NCBI GenBank assembly: GCA_943370355.1 | Contig: CALRQP020000001.1 | Span: forward strand, 62,001-126,000 | Direction: 5' to 3' | From: JADCGM01 sp943370355 | GTDB taxonomy: Bacteria > Pseudomonadota > Alphaproteobacteria > Sphingomonadales > Sphingomonadaceae | DNA: 64,000 bases | Part shown: positions 25,927 through 34,759 of the stretch, one piece after another | Layout of the letters: the number at the start of each line of letters is the position of its first letter | How positions within the stretch are numbered: the stretch's first letter is position 1 | Notes under the pieces: generated by a model | Databases searched by the model: none | Seen by the model: the letters and a program-made list of their open reading frames with translations, nothing else | What the model was told of the DNA's origin: nothing | Translations under genes and position numbers: made by a program

Positions 25927-28578
25927 ATGCCAAAGCAGGATGACCGCGAAGAGCTGAAATTCCTCGGGCGGGTGCTTGGGGACGTGATCCGCTCGGCGGA
26001 AGGCGATGATGTGTTTCACCGGATCGAGGCGATCCGGCAGGCGGCGGTCAGTGTGCACCGGGACGGCGGGGCGGCGGCCGGGCGGACGCTCGGCATGCGG
26101 CTCGATACGCTCAGTGCCGACGACACGCTGCGCTTCGTGCGCGGCTTCATGCTGTTCTCACTGCTGGCGAATCTCGCCGAGGACCGGGCGGCGACGGCAG
26201 TTCGTGACGACATCACCGTCGCGCGCGCGGTCGAGGAACTGATGGCGGGTGGCGTCGACAAGGACGCGATCGTCGCGCTTCTCGACGGGGCGCTCGTCGC
26301 GCCGGTGCTGACCGCGCATCCGACCGAGGTGCGGCGCAAATCGGTCATCGACCTCGAAACCGAGATCGCCCGGCTCATGGCGGCGCGCGAACAGGACGCG
26401 GAGGGCTGCGAGGCCGACCTGATCCGGCAGGTGGCGATCCTGTGGCGGACCCGGCCGCTGCGCGCGACGCGGCTGGTCGTCAAGGACGAGATCGACACGG
26501 CGCTGTCCTGGTTCCAGACAACCTTCCTGCCGGTGCTGCCGAGGCTGTTCGCGCGCTGGGAGGCCGCAATAGGTGCGCCGCTGCCGAGCTTCCTCAAGGT
26601 CGGCAATTGGATCGGCGGCGATCGCGACGGCAATCCGAATGTGTCGGCCGAGACGCTGAACTATGCGCTTGAACAGGGCGCGCGCGTTGCGATCGGCCAT
26701 TATCTGGACGAACTCCATGCGCTGGGTGCGAAGCTGTCCATCTCGACGAGTCTCGCCCCGGTCAGTGCCGATCTGGCGCGGCTGGCAGAGACCAGCGGCG
26801 ACGATTCGGCGCAGCGGTCCGACGAACCCTACCGCCGGGCGATTACCGGCATCTACGCGCGGCTCGCGGCGACGTACCAGCTGCTGACCGGACGGCCCCC
26901 GGCGCGCCCGGGCAGCGTTGCGGCTGCGCCTTATCCCAACGCGGCTGCTTTGCTTGTTGATCTCGACATCGTGCGTACTAGCCTCGCCGCTGATGACGCG
27001 CTGCTGACGGGCGGGCGCATTGAGCGGCTGGTCCGGGCGGTGCAGACCTTCGGCTTCCATCTGGCGACGCTCGACCTCCGGCAGAATGCGGACGTTCATG
27101 CGCGGGTCGTGGCCGAACTGCTCAAAGTCGCGGGGGCCGCGCCCGATTATGAGTCGTTGGACACCCCGGCGCGCATCGCACTGCTGCGCGGAGAGCTTGG
27201 TCACGGCCGGCTGCTGACCAATCCCTTCGCGGCCTATTCGGAGGAAACACAGGGCGAACTGGCGATCCTGAAAGCCGCCGCCGCCGCGCATGCGCGCTTC
27301 GGGCCCGAGTGTATCAAGCAATATATCGTGTCGAAAACGACGGGGGTGGTGAACCTCCTTGAGGTGCAGCTGCTGCTGAAGGAAGTCGGGCTTTACCGGC
27401 CCGGCAGTCCGCCGAGCTCGGCGATCATGTCCGTGCCGCTGTTCGAAACCATCGAGGATCTGGAGGCTGGCCCCGCCGCGATGGCGGACTGGTTCGCGAT
27501 GCCGGAGATGCGCGCGCTCGTCGCAGGCCAAGGCGACGTGCAGGAAGTCATGATCGGCTATTCCGACTCGAATAAGGACGGCGGCTATCTGACCTCCAAC
27601 TGGTCGCTGCACGAGGCAGCGACAGCGCTGGTGCCGGTGTTTGCGGCGGCGGGTGTCCGGATGCAGCTGTTTCACGGACGTGGCGGCGCGGTCGGGCGCG
27701 GCGGCGGCTCGGCGGTCGGGGCAATCCGTGCCCAGCCAGCGGGCACCGTTCAGGGCCGCATCCGCATCACCGAGCAGGGCGAGATCATCGCGTCCAAATA
27801 TGGCAATCCGCAGGTCGGCACAGCGAGTCTGGAGGGCATGGCGGCGGCGACGCTGCTCGCGAGCCTTGGTCCGCCGCCCGCCGAGCCGGATGAGCTGGCC
27901 CGTTTCCGTGCGGCGTTCGCGGGGATCAGCAGCGCGGCGTTCCGCGCCTATCGCGGGCTCGTCTATGAAACCGAAGGCTTCAAAACTTTCTTCCGTGCCG
28001 CGACACCGATCGCCGAGATTGCAGATCTGAAAATCGGCTCCCGCCCGGCCAGCCGGACCAAGTCCGACCGTATCGAGGATCTACGCGCGATTCCCTGGGT
28101 GTTCAGCTGGGCCCAGGCCCGCGTGATGCTGCCGGGCTGGTATGGCGCGGGCACGGCGCTGTCGGGTTTTGCCGATCCGGCGCTGCTCAAGGAAATGGCG
28201 CAGGGCTGGCCGTTCCTCGACGTCGGCCTGTCCAATCTCGAAATGGTGTTGGCGAAGTCGGACATGACGGTTGCCGAACGCTATGCGGCGCTGGTGCCCG
28301 ATACGGCGCTGCGCGACCGGGTGTTCGGCGCGATCCGTGATGAATGGCACCGGGCGCGCGATGCCGTACTGCTGCTAACTGGTCAGAGCGAATTGCTTGA
28401 TCGTCAACCGGTATTGCAGCGCGCGATCCGCATGCGCCTGCCCTATATCGAGCCGCTTAACCACCTGCAGATCGAACTGCTCCGCCGTCACCGCGCCGGC
28501 GACAGTGACCCCCGCGTGCGCGAGGCGCTGCATCTGACGATCAACGGCATCGCGGCGGGGCTCAGGAACAGCGGGTGA
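25927..28578 (+). CDS. ppc: phosphoenolpyruvate carboxylase
   Basis: An 883-residue enzyme that carboxylates PEP to oxaloacetate, refilling the TCA cycle. It has the active-site segments VLTAHPTEVRRKS (catalytic His), GNWIGGDRDGNPNV, VMIGYSDSNKDGGYLTSNW, LFHGRGGAVGRGGG and EQGEIIASKYGN, and ends in RNSG, close to the usual N-T-G C-terminus. The ATG at 25927 (MPKQDDREELKFLG) gives the family length. A strong inverted repeat lies just after the stop and is shared with the convergent dapE. Confidence 0.96.
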   Translation: MPKQDDREELKFLGRVLGDVIRSAEGDDVFHRIEAIRQAAVSVHRDGGAAAGRTLGMRLDTLSADDTLRFVRGFMLFSLLANLAEDRAATAVRDDITVARAVEELMAGGVDKDAIVALLDGALVAPVLTAHPTEVRRKSVIDLETEIARLMAAREQDAEGCEADLIRQVAILWRTRPLRATRLVVKDEIDTALSWFQTTFLPVLPRLFARWEAAIGAPLPSFLKVGNWIGGDRDGNPNVSAETLNYALEQGARVAIGHYLDELHALGAKLSISTSLAPVSADLARLAETSGDDSAQRSDEPYRRAITGIYARLAATYQLLTGRPPARPGSVAAAPYPNAAALLVDLDIVRTSLAADDALLTGGRIERLVRAVQTFGFHLATLDLRQNADVHARVVAELLKVAGAAPDYESLDTPARIALLRGELGHGRLLTNPFAAYSEETQGELAILKAAAAAHARFGPECIKQYIVSKTTGVVNLLEVQLLLKEVGLYRPGSPPSSAIMSVPLFETIEDLEAGPAAMADWFAMPEMRALVAGQGDVQEVMIGYSDSNKDGGYLTSNWSLHEAATALVPVFAAAGVRMQLFHGRGGAVGRGGGSAVGAIRAQPAGTVQGRIRITEQGEIIASKYGNPQVGTASLEGMAAATLLASLGPPPAEPDELARFRAAFAGISSAAFRAYRGLVYETEGFKTFFRAATPIAEIADLKIGSRPASRTKSDRIEDLRAIPWVFSWAQARVMLPGWYGAGTALSGFADPALLKEMAQGWPFLDVGLSNLEMVLAKSDMTVAERYAALVPDTALRDRVFGAIRDEWHRARDAVLLLTGQSELLDRQPVLQRAIRMRLPYIEPLNHLQIELLRRHRAGDSDPRVREALHLTINGIAAGLRNSG

Positions 28579-28580
28579 GC

Positions 28581-28615
28581 GTTCGCCCCTCTCCCCTCAA
28601 GGGAGAGGGGCGAAC
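28581..28615. terminator. inverted repeat at the ppc/dapE convergent ends
   Basis: GTTCGCCCCTCTCCC and GGGAGAGGGGCGAAC are perfect 15-base arms around CTCAA. The dapE stop codon lies in the loop, so the hairpin covers the last dapE codons. Likely a bidirectional terminator, although no strong T run is present. Confidence 0.65.
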
Positions 28616-29745
28616 CAGCGCCGCAGAAGTTCGGCGTATATGTCCGTCAACGTCTCGATATCCTCCACCCGCACCACCTCATCCACCTTGTGCATCGATT
28701 GGCCTGGCAGGCCGAACTCGACCACGGGGCACATTCGCCGAATGAAGCGGGCGTCGGAGGTGCCGCCGGTGGTGGACGCTTCGGGCGTCAGGCCGGTGAC
28801 GGCCTCGACTGAGGCGGCAATCGTCGCCGACAGCGGTCCCGGCTCGGTCAGGAAGGCTTCGCCGGAAATGCGCACGATCACCTCATGCGCCGGGGCGTGG
28901 CGCGCGACGACCTCGCGCAGCCAGGCTTCAAGATCGGCACCGCGCTGCCGGTCGTTGAAGCGGATGTTGAGGCGGGCGGAGGCTTTCGCCGGGATGACAT
29001 TGGTTGCCGGATTGCCGACTTCGAGATCGACGACCTCCAGATTACTGGCATCGAATTGGGCATGTGCGTCGTCAAAGGCACGGGCTTTCAGCTCGGCGAG
29101 AATGGCGACCAGCCGCGTGATCGGATTGTCGGCACGCGCCGGATAGGCGACATGGCCTTGCGCACCAAACACGCTGATCCAGCAGTTGAGCGACCCGCGC
29201 CGCCCGACCTTCATCATGTCGCCGAGCCGCTGCACACTGGTCGGCTCGCCGACGAGGCAGGCATCGGGGATGTGGCCCTGCGCTTCCATCCAGCGCAGCA
29301 GCTCGTCGGTGCCGTGCGTTGCCGGGCCCTCCTCGTCGCCCGTGATGATGAAGCTGATCGAGCCCGGCAGATCACCGGCGCGCGACACGGCGGCGACGAA
29401 CGCCGCGATCGCCCCCTTCATATCAGCGGCACCGCGGCCGATCAGCAGACCATTCTCGATGACGGCCGCAAATGGGTCGACACTCCAGGCCGCCCGGTCG
29501 CCGACCGGAACCACGTCGGTATGGCCCGCGAAGGCGAGGTGCGGGCCTTCGGTGCCGCGCCGGGCATAGAGATTGCGGACAGGCCCATCGGGCGAGCCTT
29601 CGCCGCACAGCTGATGGTGAACCGTGAAGCCCAGCCCTACCAGCACATCGGCCAGCAGCGCCTGCGCGCCGCCGTCTTCCGGCGTGACGCTCTGGCAGCG
29701 GATTAGTGATTGCGCGAGGGCGAGTGGATCGACGGTCATGTTCAT
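28597..29745 (-). CDS. dapE: succinyl-diaminopimelate desuccinylase
   Basis: A 382-residue M20-family di-zinc hydrolase in the lysine/peptidoglycan diaminopimelate pathway. It has the metal motifs FAGHTDVVPVGD and GRGAADMKGAIAAFV, the catalytic ITGDEEGPATHGT, and the late TTGGTSDARFIRR with the histidine-bearing SMHKVDE near the end. ATG at 29745, or 29739 (MTVDPL), are both possible starts. Confidence 0.96.
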   Translation of the reverse strand: MNMTVDPLALAQSLIRCQSVTPEDGGAQALLADVLVGLGFTVHHQLCGEGSPDGPVRNLYARRGTEGPHLAFAGHTDVVPVGDRAAWSVDPFAAVIENGLLIGRGAADMKGAIAAFVAAVSRAGDLPGSISFIITGDEEGPATHGTDELLRWMEAQGHIPDACLVGEPTSVQRLGDMMKVGRRGSLNCWISVFGAQGHVAYPARADNPITRLVAILAELKARAFDDAHAQFDASNLEVVDLEVGNPATNVIPAKASARLNIRFNDRQRGADLEAWLREVVARHAPAHEVIVRISGEAFLTEPGPLSATIAASVEAVTGLTPEASTTGGTSDARFIRRMCPVVEFGLPGQSMHKVDEVVRVEDIETLTDIYAELLRRWFAPLP

Positions 29746-29834
29746 CTGTTATCCGCGCGGGTGCAGCTTGTCGAAGCCTGTTCAGGCGGGCGCCCACCCT
29801 GCTAAGACCACGTAACGAGAGGATACCGGACGCG

Positions 29835-30710
29835 ATGAGTTTCAAGCCAGTGCGCAAGGCGGTGTTTCCGGTCGGCGGGCTCGGCACGCGCTTCCTGCCC
29901 GCGACCAAGGCGGTGCCGAAGGAAATGCTGCCCGTCGTCGACCGGCCGCTGCTGCAATATGCGGTCGACGAGGCGCTGGCCGCCGGCTGTGAGCAGATGA
30001 TCTTCGTGACCGCGCGCGGCAAGAATGCGCTTGAGGATTATTTCGATGTCGCGGGCGAGCTCGTCGCGAACCTGCGCGAGAAGGGCAAGACCGCCGAGCT
30101 GAAGGTGCTTGAGGACACGCAGCTGGGGCCGGGCGAAATCGCCTATGTGCGGCAGCAGGAGCCGATGGGCCTCGGCCACGCCGTCTGGTGCGCGCGGCAT
30201 ATTGTCGGCAACGAGCCTTTTGCGGTGCTGCTGCCAGACGAGTTGCTGTGGGAGCCGGGCAACCCGTGCCTGAAGCAGATGGTTGGTGCCTATGAGCAGG
30301 TCGGTGGCAATGTCATCGCAGTGATGGAAGTGCCGCAGGCGCATACGGGCCGCTACGGCATCATCACGCCGGGCAAGGTGGACGGACCGCTCACCGAAAT
30401 GCTCGGCATGGTCGAAAAGCCCCAGCCCGCCGACGCGCCATCACGGCTTGCAGCCGTCGGCCGCTATATCCTGCAGCCCGAAGTCATGGCCATTCTCGGC
30501 CAGATGAAGCGCGGCGCTGGCGGCGAAGTGCAGCTGACCGACGCAATGGCCGACCTGATCGGCGTGCAGCCCTTCCATGCCTTCACTTTTTCGGGCGCGC
30601 GTTTCGATTGTGGTGACAAAGCTGGGCATATCACGGCAAATATCGCACTCGCGCTGGAGCGGCCCGACATCGGACCCGCAGTGCGCGACTGGCTGGAGGC
30701 AAACACCTGA
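29835..30710 (+). CDS. galU: UTP-glucose-1-phosphate uridylyltransferase
   Basis: A 291-residue nucleotidyltransferase making UDP-glucose for exopolysaccharide and envelope sugars. It has the nucleotide-binding start FPVGGLGTRFLPATKAVPKE, the LLQYAVDEALAAG segment, the metal-binding LLPDELLW and GRYGIITPG, and the sugar-binding FDCGDKAGH. The start at 29835 follows GAGAGGATACC. The next hydrolase gene begins 26 bases downstream and may be cotranscribed. Confidence 0.96.
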   Translation: MSFKPVRKAVFPVGGLGTRFLPATKAVPKEMLPVVDRPLLQYAVDEALAAGCEQMIFVTARGKNALEDYFDVAGELVANLREKGKTAELKVLEDTQLGPGEIAYVRQQEPMGLGHAVWCARHIVGNEPFAVLLPDELLWEPGNPCLKQMVGAYEQVGGNVIAVMEVPQAHTGRYGIITPGKVDGPLTEMLGMVEKPQPADAPSRLAAVGRYILQPEVMAILGQMKRGAGGEVQLTDAMADLIGVQPFHAFTFSGARFDCGDKAGHITANIALALERPDIGPAVRDWLEANT

Positions 30711-30736
30711 CCGTCTATCCCCCTTCCGCTGCGCGG

Positions 30737-31417
30737 ATGTTCGCCGAAACCCGCGCCTTCCCCGAATATTTCCGCTTCATGGCCTCGGCCTTCGACTCGC
30801 GCGGGCTGGCGCGTGGCGACGGGCATAGCGTGATCGTCTATCCGGGCCTGCTCGCCCATGACGTGCTGACGATTCCCTTGCGCAGCCGCCTTGCTTCGCT
30901 CGGTTATCAGCCCTGGGGCTGGACCGGCGGGTTCAATCTTGGCCTGCGCGACGGTCTGCTCGACGCGATGCTGGCGCAGGTCGCGCATGTCGCGCGCGAC
31001 TCGGGCAGCAAGGTGAGCCTGATCGGGTGGAGCCTTGGTGGCCTCTATGCGCGCGAACTGGCGAAGCGGCTGCCCGAGCAGGTGCGCTGTGTGATCACGC
31101 TGGGCACGCCGTTCGCGGGCGATCCGACCGCCAACAATGCGTGGCGCATCTATGAGATGTTCAACAGCCACAGGGTCACCGCCCCGCCGATCGACACGCG
31201 TCTCAGCGAACCGCCGCCCGTGCCGACCACGTCGATCTATTCGGCCGACGAGGGGATTGTTGCCGCGGCATCGTCGATGAATCCCGAGGGGTCCCAGCTC
31301 GAAAATGTCGAGATCAACGGCAGCCACTGCGGACTGGTCTGGAATTCCGACGTGCTGCGCATCGTTGCCGATCGGCTGGCGCAACCCGAAGGCAGCTGGA
31401 CGCCCTACAGAGGCTGA
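30737..31417 (+). CDS. PGAP1/lipase-like alpha/beta hydrolase
   Basis: A 226-residue serine hydrolase with VIVYPGLLAHDVLTIPLRSRL, the nucleophile motif LIGWSLGGLYARE, TLGTPFAGDP, an acidic STSIYSADEGIV-like segment (TTSIYSADEGIV) and the late GSHCGLVWN histidine. This layout matches triacylglycerol-lipase-like esterases of the PGAP1 type. There is no signal peptide, so it is probably cytosolic. Its substrate is not known. It follows galU closely in the same direction. Confidence 0.8.
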   Translation: MFAETRAFPEYFRFMASAFDSRGLARGDGHSVIVYPGLLAHDVLTIPLRSRLASLGYQPWGWTGGFNLGLRDGLLDAMLAQVAHVARDSGSKVSLIGWSLGGLYARELAKRLPEQVRCVITLGTPFAGDPTANNAWRIYEMFNSHRVTAPPIDTRLSEPPPVPTTSIYSADEGIVAAASSMNPEGSQLENVEINGSHCGLVWNSDVLRIVADRLAQPEGSWTPYRG

Positions 31418-31429
31418 TCCCCGGTCCTG

Positions 31430-32194
31430 TCAGCCGATCGTCCCGAACGGTTGCAGCCGCTTTGCCAGTGCGCGCGCGCCGTCAGCGTCGCCGCGCTGGA
31501 GGAGCGGGAGCACCTGCGCGGCCTCGCCCTTCAGCAGCACGTCGAACCCGTCGCGTGGCGCGAGAGGCTGGGCGCGCAGCAGCAGCTCCTTCGCTTTAGG
31601 CGCATTGTCGGCGTCGAGGGACAGCAATGTAAAAGCGTAGAAGATCGGATAGGCGACGGCTTTGGGGTCCAGCGCCAGCGCGCGGTCGAACGACTTGAAT
31701 GCCTCGCCCTTGCGCGCGCCCATGATCGTCGCTGCAATGAACGGGGTGAGTGTCGCGACGGTCTCGCCGTGCCAGCCGCCGAGCGACGCCCAGGCCAGCG
31801 CATTGTTCGGCGCGATCTTGCGCGCCTGCTCCATCATCTTGCGCGCCGCCTTGCCGTCACCGGGGTCGCGCAGCAGCTTGGCGCGGTAGCCGGTGGCAAT
31901 CGCCGACTGGAGCAGAGCGTCGACATTGCGCGCGTCGCCGCCCATCGCGGCTGCTGCGAGTCTCCCGCCTTGCTCGACGAGCGACAGCGCGCGGGCCTTG
32001 TCGCTGGTCCGGTAAGCTGCGAGCGCGAGCAGGCTGCGTGCTGCCAGCAGCTGCGCGGCCGGCGTCGCTTCCTTGGCACCTGCTGCGGCTGCTTCTGCAA
32101 ACTTGCCATCCCGAAACAGCGACGCGGTATCCGCGCGCGCCGTGGCCGCCGTCAGCAGCAGGGCGGTCACAACCGCCACGTTCATCATTCGCAT
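31430..32194 (-). CDS. secreted TPR-like protein
   Basis: A 254-residue protein with a signal peptide (MRMMNVAVVTALLLTAATARA) and alanine-rich helical repeats compatible with TPR/Sel1-like folds, for example KSFDRALALDPKAVAYPIFYAF (in parts) and AKELLLRAQPLAPRDGFDVL. Probably a periplasmic scaffold protein of unknown function. It converges with the hydrolase gene ending at 31417. Confidence 0.75.
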   Translation of the reverse strand: MRMMNVAVVTALLLTAATARADTASLFRDGKFAEAAAAGAKEATPAAQLLAARSLLALAAYRTSDKARALSLVEQGGRLAAAAMGGDARNVDALLQSAIATGYRAKLLRDPGDGKAARKMMEQARKIAPNNALAWASLGGWHGETVATLTPFIAATIMGARKGEAFKSFDRALALDPKAVAYPIFYAFTLLSLDADNAPKAKELLLRAQPLAPRDGFDVLLKGEAAQVLPLLQRGDADGARALAKRLQPFGTIG

Positions 32195-32260
32195 TGGGTC
32201 AGCCTCAATTCAGCCACGGAGGGGCAATAGCCCTATGTGACGGTAAACTCGGGGGTTGTC

Positions 32261-32524
32261 ATGCGGTTCGACCGCGCGTTCAAAATCATTGCACCGCTGG
32301 TGCTGTTGCCGCTGCTGGGCGGTTGTGTGGTCAGCGCGGCCAAGGCTGTCGTCACCGCGCCGTTCAAGGTAGCCGGTGCCGTCGTCGACGCGGCAACGAC
32401 GAGTCAGGATGAGGCCGACCTCAAGCGCGGCCGCGCCGCTCGGAAAAACCAGGAAGAGCAGCGCAAGGCCGACAAGAAGGCCGCCAAGGAAGCCCGCAAG
32501 GAAGCGCAGCGCAACCGCGACTAG
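32261..32524 (+). CDS. small lipoprotein with charged C-terminal tail
   Basis: An 87-residue protein with a type II signal ending in the lipobox LLGGC, so Cys22 is probably lipidated. The mature part begins VVSAAKAVVTAPFKVAGAVVDAA, then becomes a Lys/Glu/Arg-rich helix (KADKKAAKEARKEAQ), likely a coiled coil. The ATG at 32261 is preferred over the GTG at 32237. It overlaps the 3' end of lgt on the other strand by four bases; Lgt is itself the enzyme that lipidates such proteins. Confidence 0.75.
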   Translation: MRFDRAFKIIAPLVLLPLLGGCVVSAAKAVVTAPFKVAGAVVDAATTSQDEADLKRGRAARKNQEEQRKADKKAAKEARKEAQRNRD

Positions 32525-33360
32525 GGTCGCGCCGTTTCCCGCTTGCCGCTCGTCGCGATCAGATAGAGCCCGCCGGCAATCAGCGGCAGGCTCAGCCATT
32601 GCCCCATATGCAGGCCGGTGTTCGCTGCGAACTCGGTGAGCTGCGCGTCGGGTTCACGCACGAACTCGATCGCGAAGCGGAACAGCCCATAGACCAGCGC
32701 GAAGGTCCCGGTCAGCAAGCCGGTGCGGTAGCGTGCGTCGGTTTTGTGGAACAGCCACCAGAGGATCGCGAACAGCACGGGGCCTTCGAGCACCGCCTCG
32801 TAAAGCTGGCTCGGATGGCGTGGCAGCGGCCCGCCGGTCGGGAAGATCACGCCCCACGGCAGGCTGGTCGGCCGCCCCCACAGCTCGCCATTGATGAAAT
32901 TGGCGACGCGCACGAAAAACTCGCCGAACGGCACGCAGAGCGCGACATAGTCGGCGAAGCGCAGGAAGTTGAGCTTGTTGACGCGGCAGAAGCCCCATTC
33001 GGCAATAACAACGCCGATCAGGCCGCCGTGGAAGCTCATGCCACCTTCCCAGAGCTTCAGCGCGTCGAGCGGATTCGCCGCATATTTGGCGGGCTCGTAG
33101 AAAAGGACATAGCCGATCCGCCCGCCGAGGATGATGCCGATGGTGATCCAGGTGATGAAGCTGTCGATATGCCGTTTCGCGGCTGGCGCGCCGGGCAGAT
33201 CAAGCAGCCGCAGCATGTACCACCAGCCCATCAGGATGCCCGCGATATAGCCAAGACTGTACCAGCGCAGCGCGAACGGTCCGATCTGGACGATCACCGG
33301 ATCGAGGCCCATTGCCTGATAGCTGAGGGCGGTCTGCATGAAATGGATAGGGTAAGTCAT
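32521..33360 (-). CDS. lgt: prolipoprotein diacylglyceryl transferase
   Basis: A 279-residue inner membrane enzyme with about seven TM helices that adds diacylglycerol to the lipobox cysteine. It has the conserved GGRIGYVLFYEP, MSFHGGLIGV, FVRVANFINGELWGR signature (RxxNFxNxE) and the PSQLYE segment with the essential histidine/arginine zone. The start at 33360 (MTYPIHF) is chosen; MQTALSY 21 bases further in is possible. Confidence 0.96.
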   Translation of the reverse strand: MTYPIHFMQTALSYQAMGLDPVIVQIGPFALRWYSLGYIAGILMGWWYMLRLLDLPGAPAAKRHIDSFITWITIGIILGGRIGYVLFYEPAKYAANPLDALKLWEGGMSFHGGLIGVVIAEWGFCRVNKLNFLRFADYVALCVPFGEFFVRVANFINGELWGRPTSLPWGVIFPTGGPLPRHPSQLYEAVLEGPVLFAILWWLFHKTDARYRTGLLTGTFALVYGLFRFAIEFVREPDAQLTEFAANTGLHMGQWLSLPLIAGGLYLIATSGKRETARP

Positions 33361-33437
33361 TTTTCCCTTTGCCCGCCGATTTTGGCCGCACCATAGTCGC
33401 GGCCAATCAGAACACCAACGGGGAGAGGGTGAACGGC

Positions 33438-34619
33438 ATGGCCGACCTCGAACAATTTCGCGCTGAAACACGGGCCTGGCTGGAGGCGAATTGCCCGGCG
33501 GAGATGCGCACACCGATGAGTGCCGAAGGCGATATTCCCTGGGGCGGACGGCGCTTCAAATGGTCGCCGGCGCAGCGGCAATGGCTCGACGCGATGGCGG
33601 CCAAAGGCTGGACGGTGCCGACCTGGCCAAAGGACTATGGCGGCGGCGGTCTTAGCAAGGATGAAGCGAAAATCCTCGGCGAGGAAATGCGGCGCATCAA
33701 GGCGCGCCCGCCGGTGCAGAGCTTCGGCATCTGGATGCTCGGGCCAGCGCTGCTCAAATATGGCACGCACGAGCAGAAGCTCGAACATCTGCCGCCGATC
33801 GCGCGCGGCGAACTGCGCTGGTGCCAAGGCTATTCGGAACCGGGCGCGGGCTCGGACCTCGCCAGCATCAAGACCCGCGCCGACGACCATGGCGATCACT
33901 GGATCGTCAACGGGTCCAAGGTGTGGACGAGCTATGCCGACGAGTCCGACTGGATTTTCTGCCTCGTCCGCACCGATCCGGCAGCGACGAAGCACAATGG
34001 CATCAGCTTCGTACTGTTCGACATGACGACGCCGGGTGTTTCGACCAAGCCTATCAAGCTGATCTCGGGCTATTCGCCCTTCTGCGAAACTTTCTTCGAC
34101 GATGTGAAGGTGCTCAAGAAAAACCTCGTCGGCACCCTTAACCGTGGCTGGGACATTGCCAAATATCTGCTGACCCACGAACGCGAGATGATCGGTGGCA
34201 TGGATATGGGCGGGTCAGGTCCGCAGCTCGGCCAGCTTGCGGGCAAGCTGATCGGCAGCGACAGCGACGGCCGCATCGCCGATCCGCTGCTGCGCGGCGA
34301 TCTCGTACGCGCCGACATCGACGGCCTCTCCTTCCTGCTGACGATGGAGCGCGTGAAGGACGAGGCGAAGGCCGGGCAGGGTGTCGGCGCGCTGTCGTCG
34401 ATGCTCAAATATTACGGCACCGAACTCAACAAGCGGCGGCAGGAGCTCTACATGTCGGTGCGCGGCTCGGATGGCCTGCAATGGGAGAGCGAGGCAAGCC
34501 GCAACGGTGCACAGGCGCGCACCTGGCTGCGGTCGCGGGCGAATTCCATCGAGGGTGGCACCAGCGAGGTGCAGTTGAATATCATTGCGAAACGGGTCTT
34601 GGAGCTGCCGGGGGCGTGA
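33438..34619 (+). CDS. acyl-CoA dehydrogenase family protein (alpha-type subunit?)
   Basis: A 393-residue FAD-dependent dehydrogenase. It has the N-terminal helical domain, the middle-domain signature CQGYSEPGAGSDLASIKTRA, VNGSKVWTSYAD, and the C-terminal RSRANSIEGGTSEVQLNIIAKR. It is followed by a second acyl-CoA dehydrogenase gene of different subfamily. Such tandem pairs in actinobacteria and alphaproteobacteria often form alpha2beta2 enzymes acting on steroid or branched acyl-CoAs; that is inference here. Confidence 0.92.
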   Translation: MADLEQFRAETRAWLEANCPAEMRTPMSAEGDIPWGGRRFKWSPAQRQWLDAMAAKGWTVPTWPKDYGGGGLSKDEAKILGEEMRRIKARPPVQSFGIWMLGPALLKYGTHEQKLEHLPPIARGELRWCQGYSEPGAGSDLASIKTRADDHGDHWIVNGSKVWTSYADESDWIFCLVRTDPAATKHNGISFVLFDMTTPGVSTKPIKLISGYSPFCETFFDDVKVLKKNLVGTLNRGWDIAKYLLTHEREMIGGMDMGGSGPQLGQLAGKLIGSDSDGRIADPLLRGDLVRADIDGLSFLLTMERVKDEAKAGQGVGALSSMLKYYGTELNKRRQELYMSVRGSDGLQWESEASRNGAQARTWLRSRANSIEGGTSEVQLNIIAKRVLELPGA

Positions 34620-34631
34620 CCCCAACAAAGC

Positions 34632-34740
34632 TGTCATCCCGGCCTTGAGCCGGGACCCAGCGAAGCGAACAACATGCGAGCGAAGCTCGCACCGCCCTCA
34701 CACGGGCGGGACTGGGTCCCGGCTCAAGACCGGGATGACA
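34632..34740. repeat. imperfect inverted repeat, REP/BIME-like intergenic element
   Basis: The outer arms begin TGTCATCCCGG and end CCGGGATGACA, continue for about 29 bases with few mismatches (…GAGCCGGGACCCAG against CTGGGTCCCGGCTC…), and enclose about 50 bases with further GCGAGCGAAGCTCGC dyad symmetry. This kind of GTCATCCCGG element is familiar between genes in sphingomonads and other alphaproteobacteria. It lies between the two dehydrogenase genes. Confidence 0.7.
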
Positions 34741-34759
34741 GGAAGGGGAGAGGGATTTT

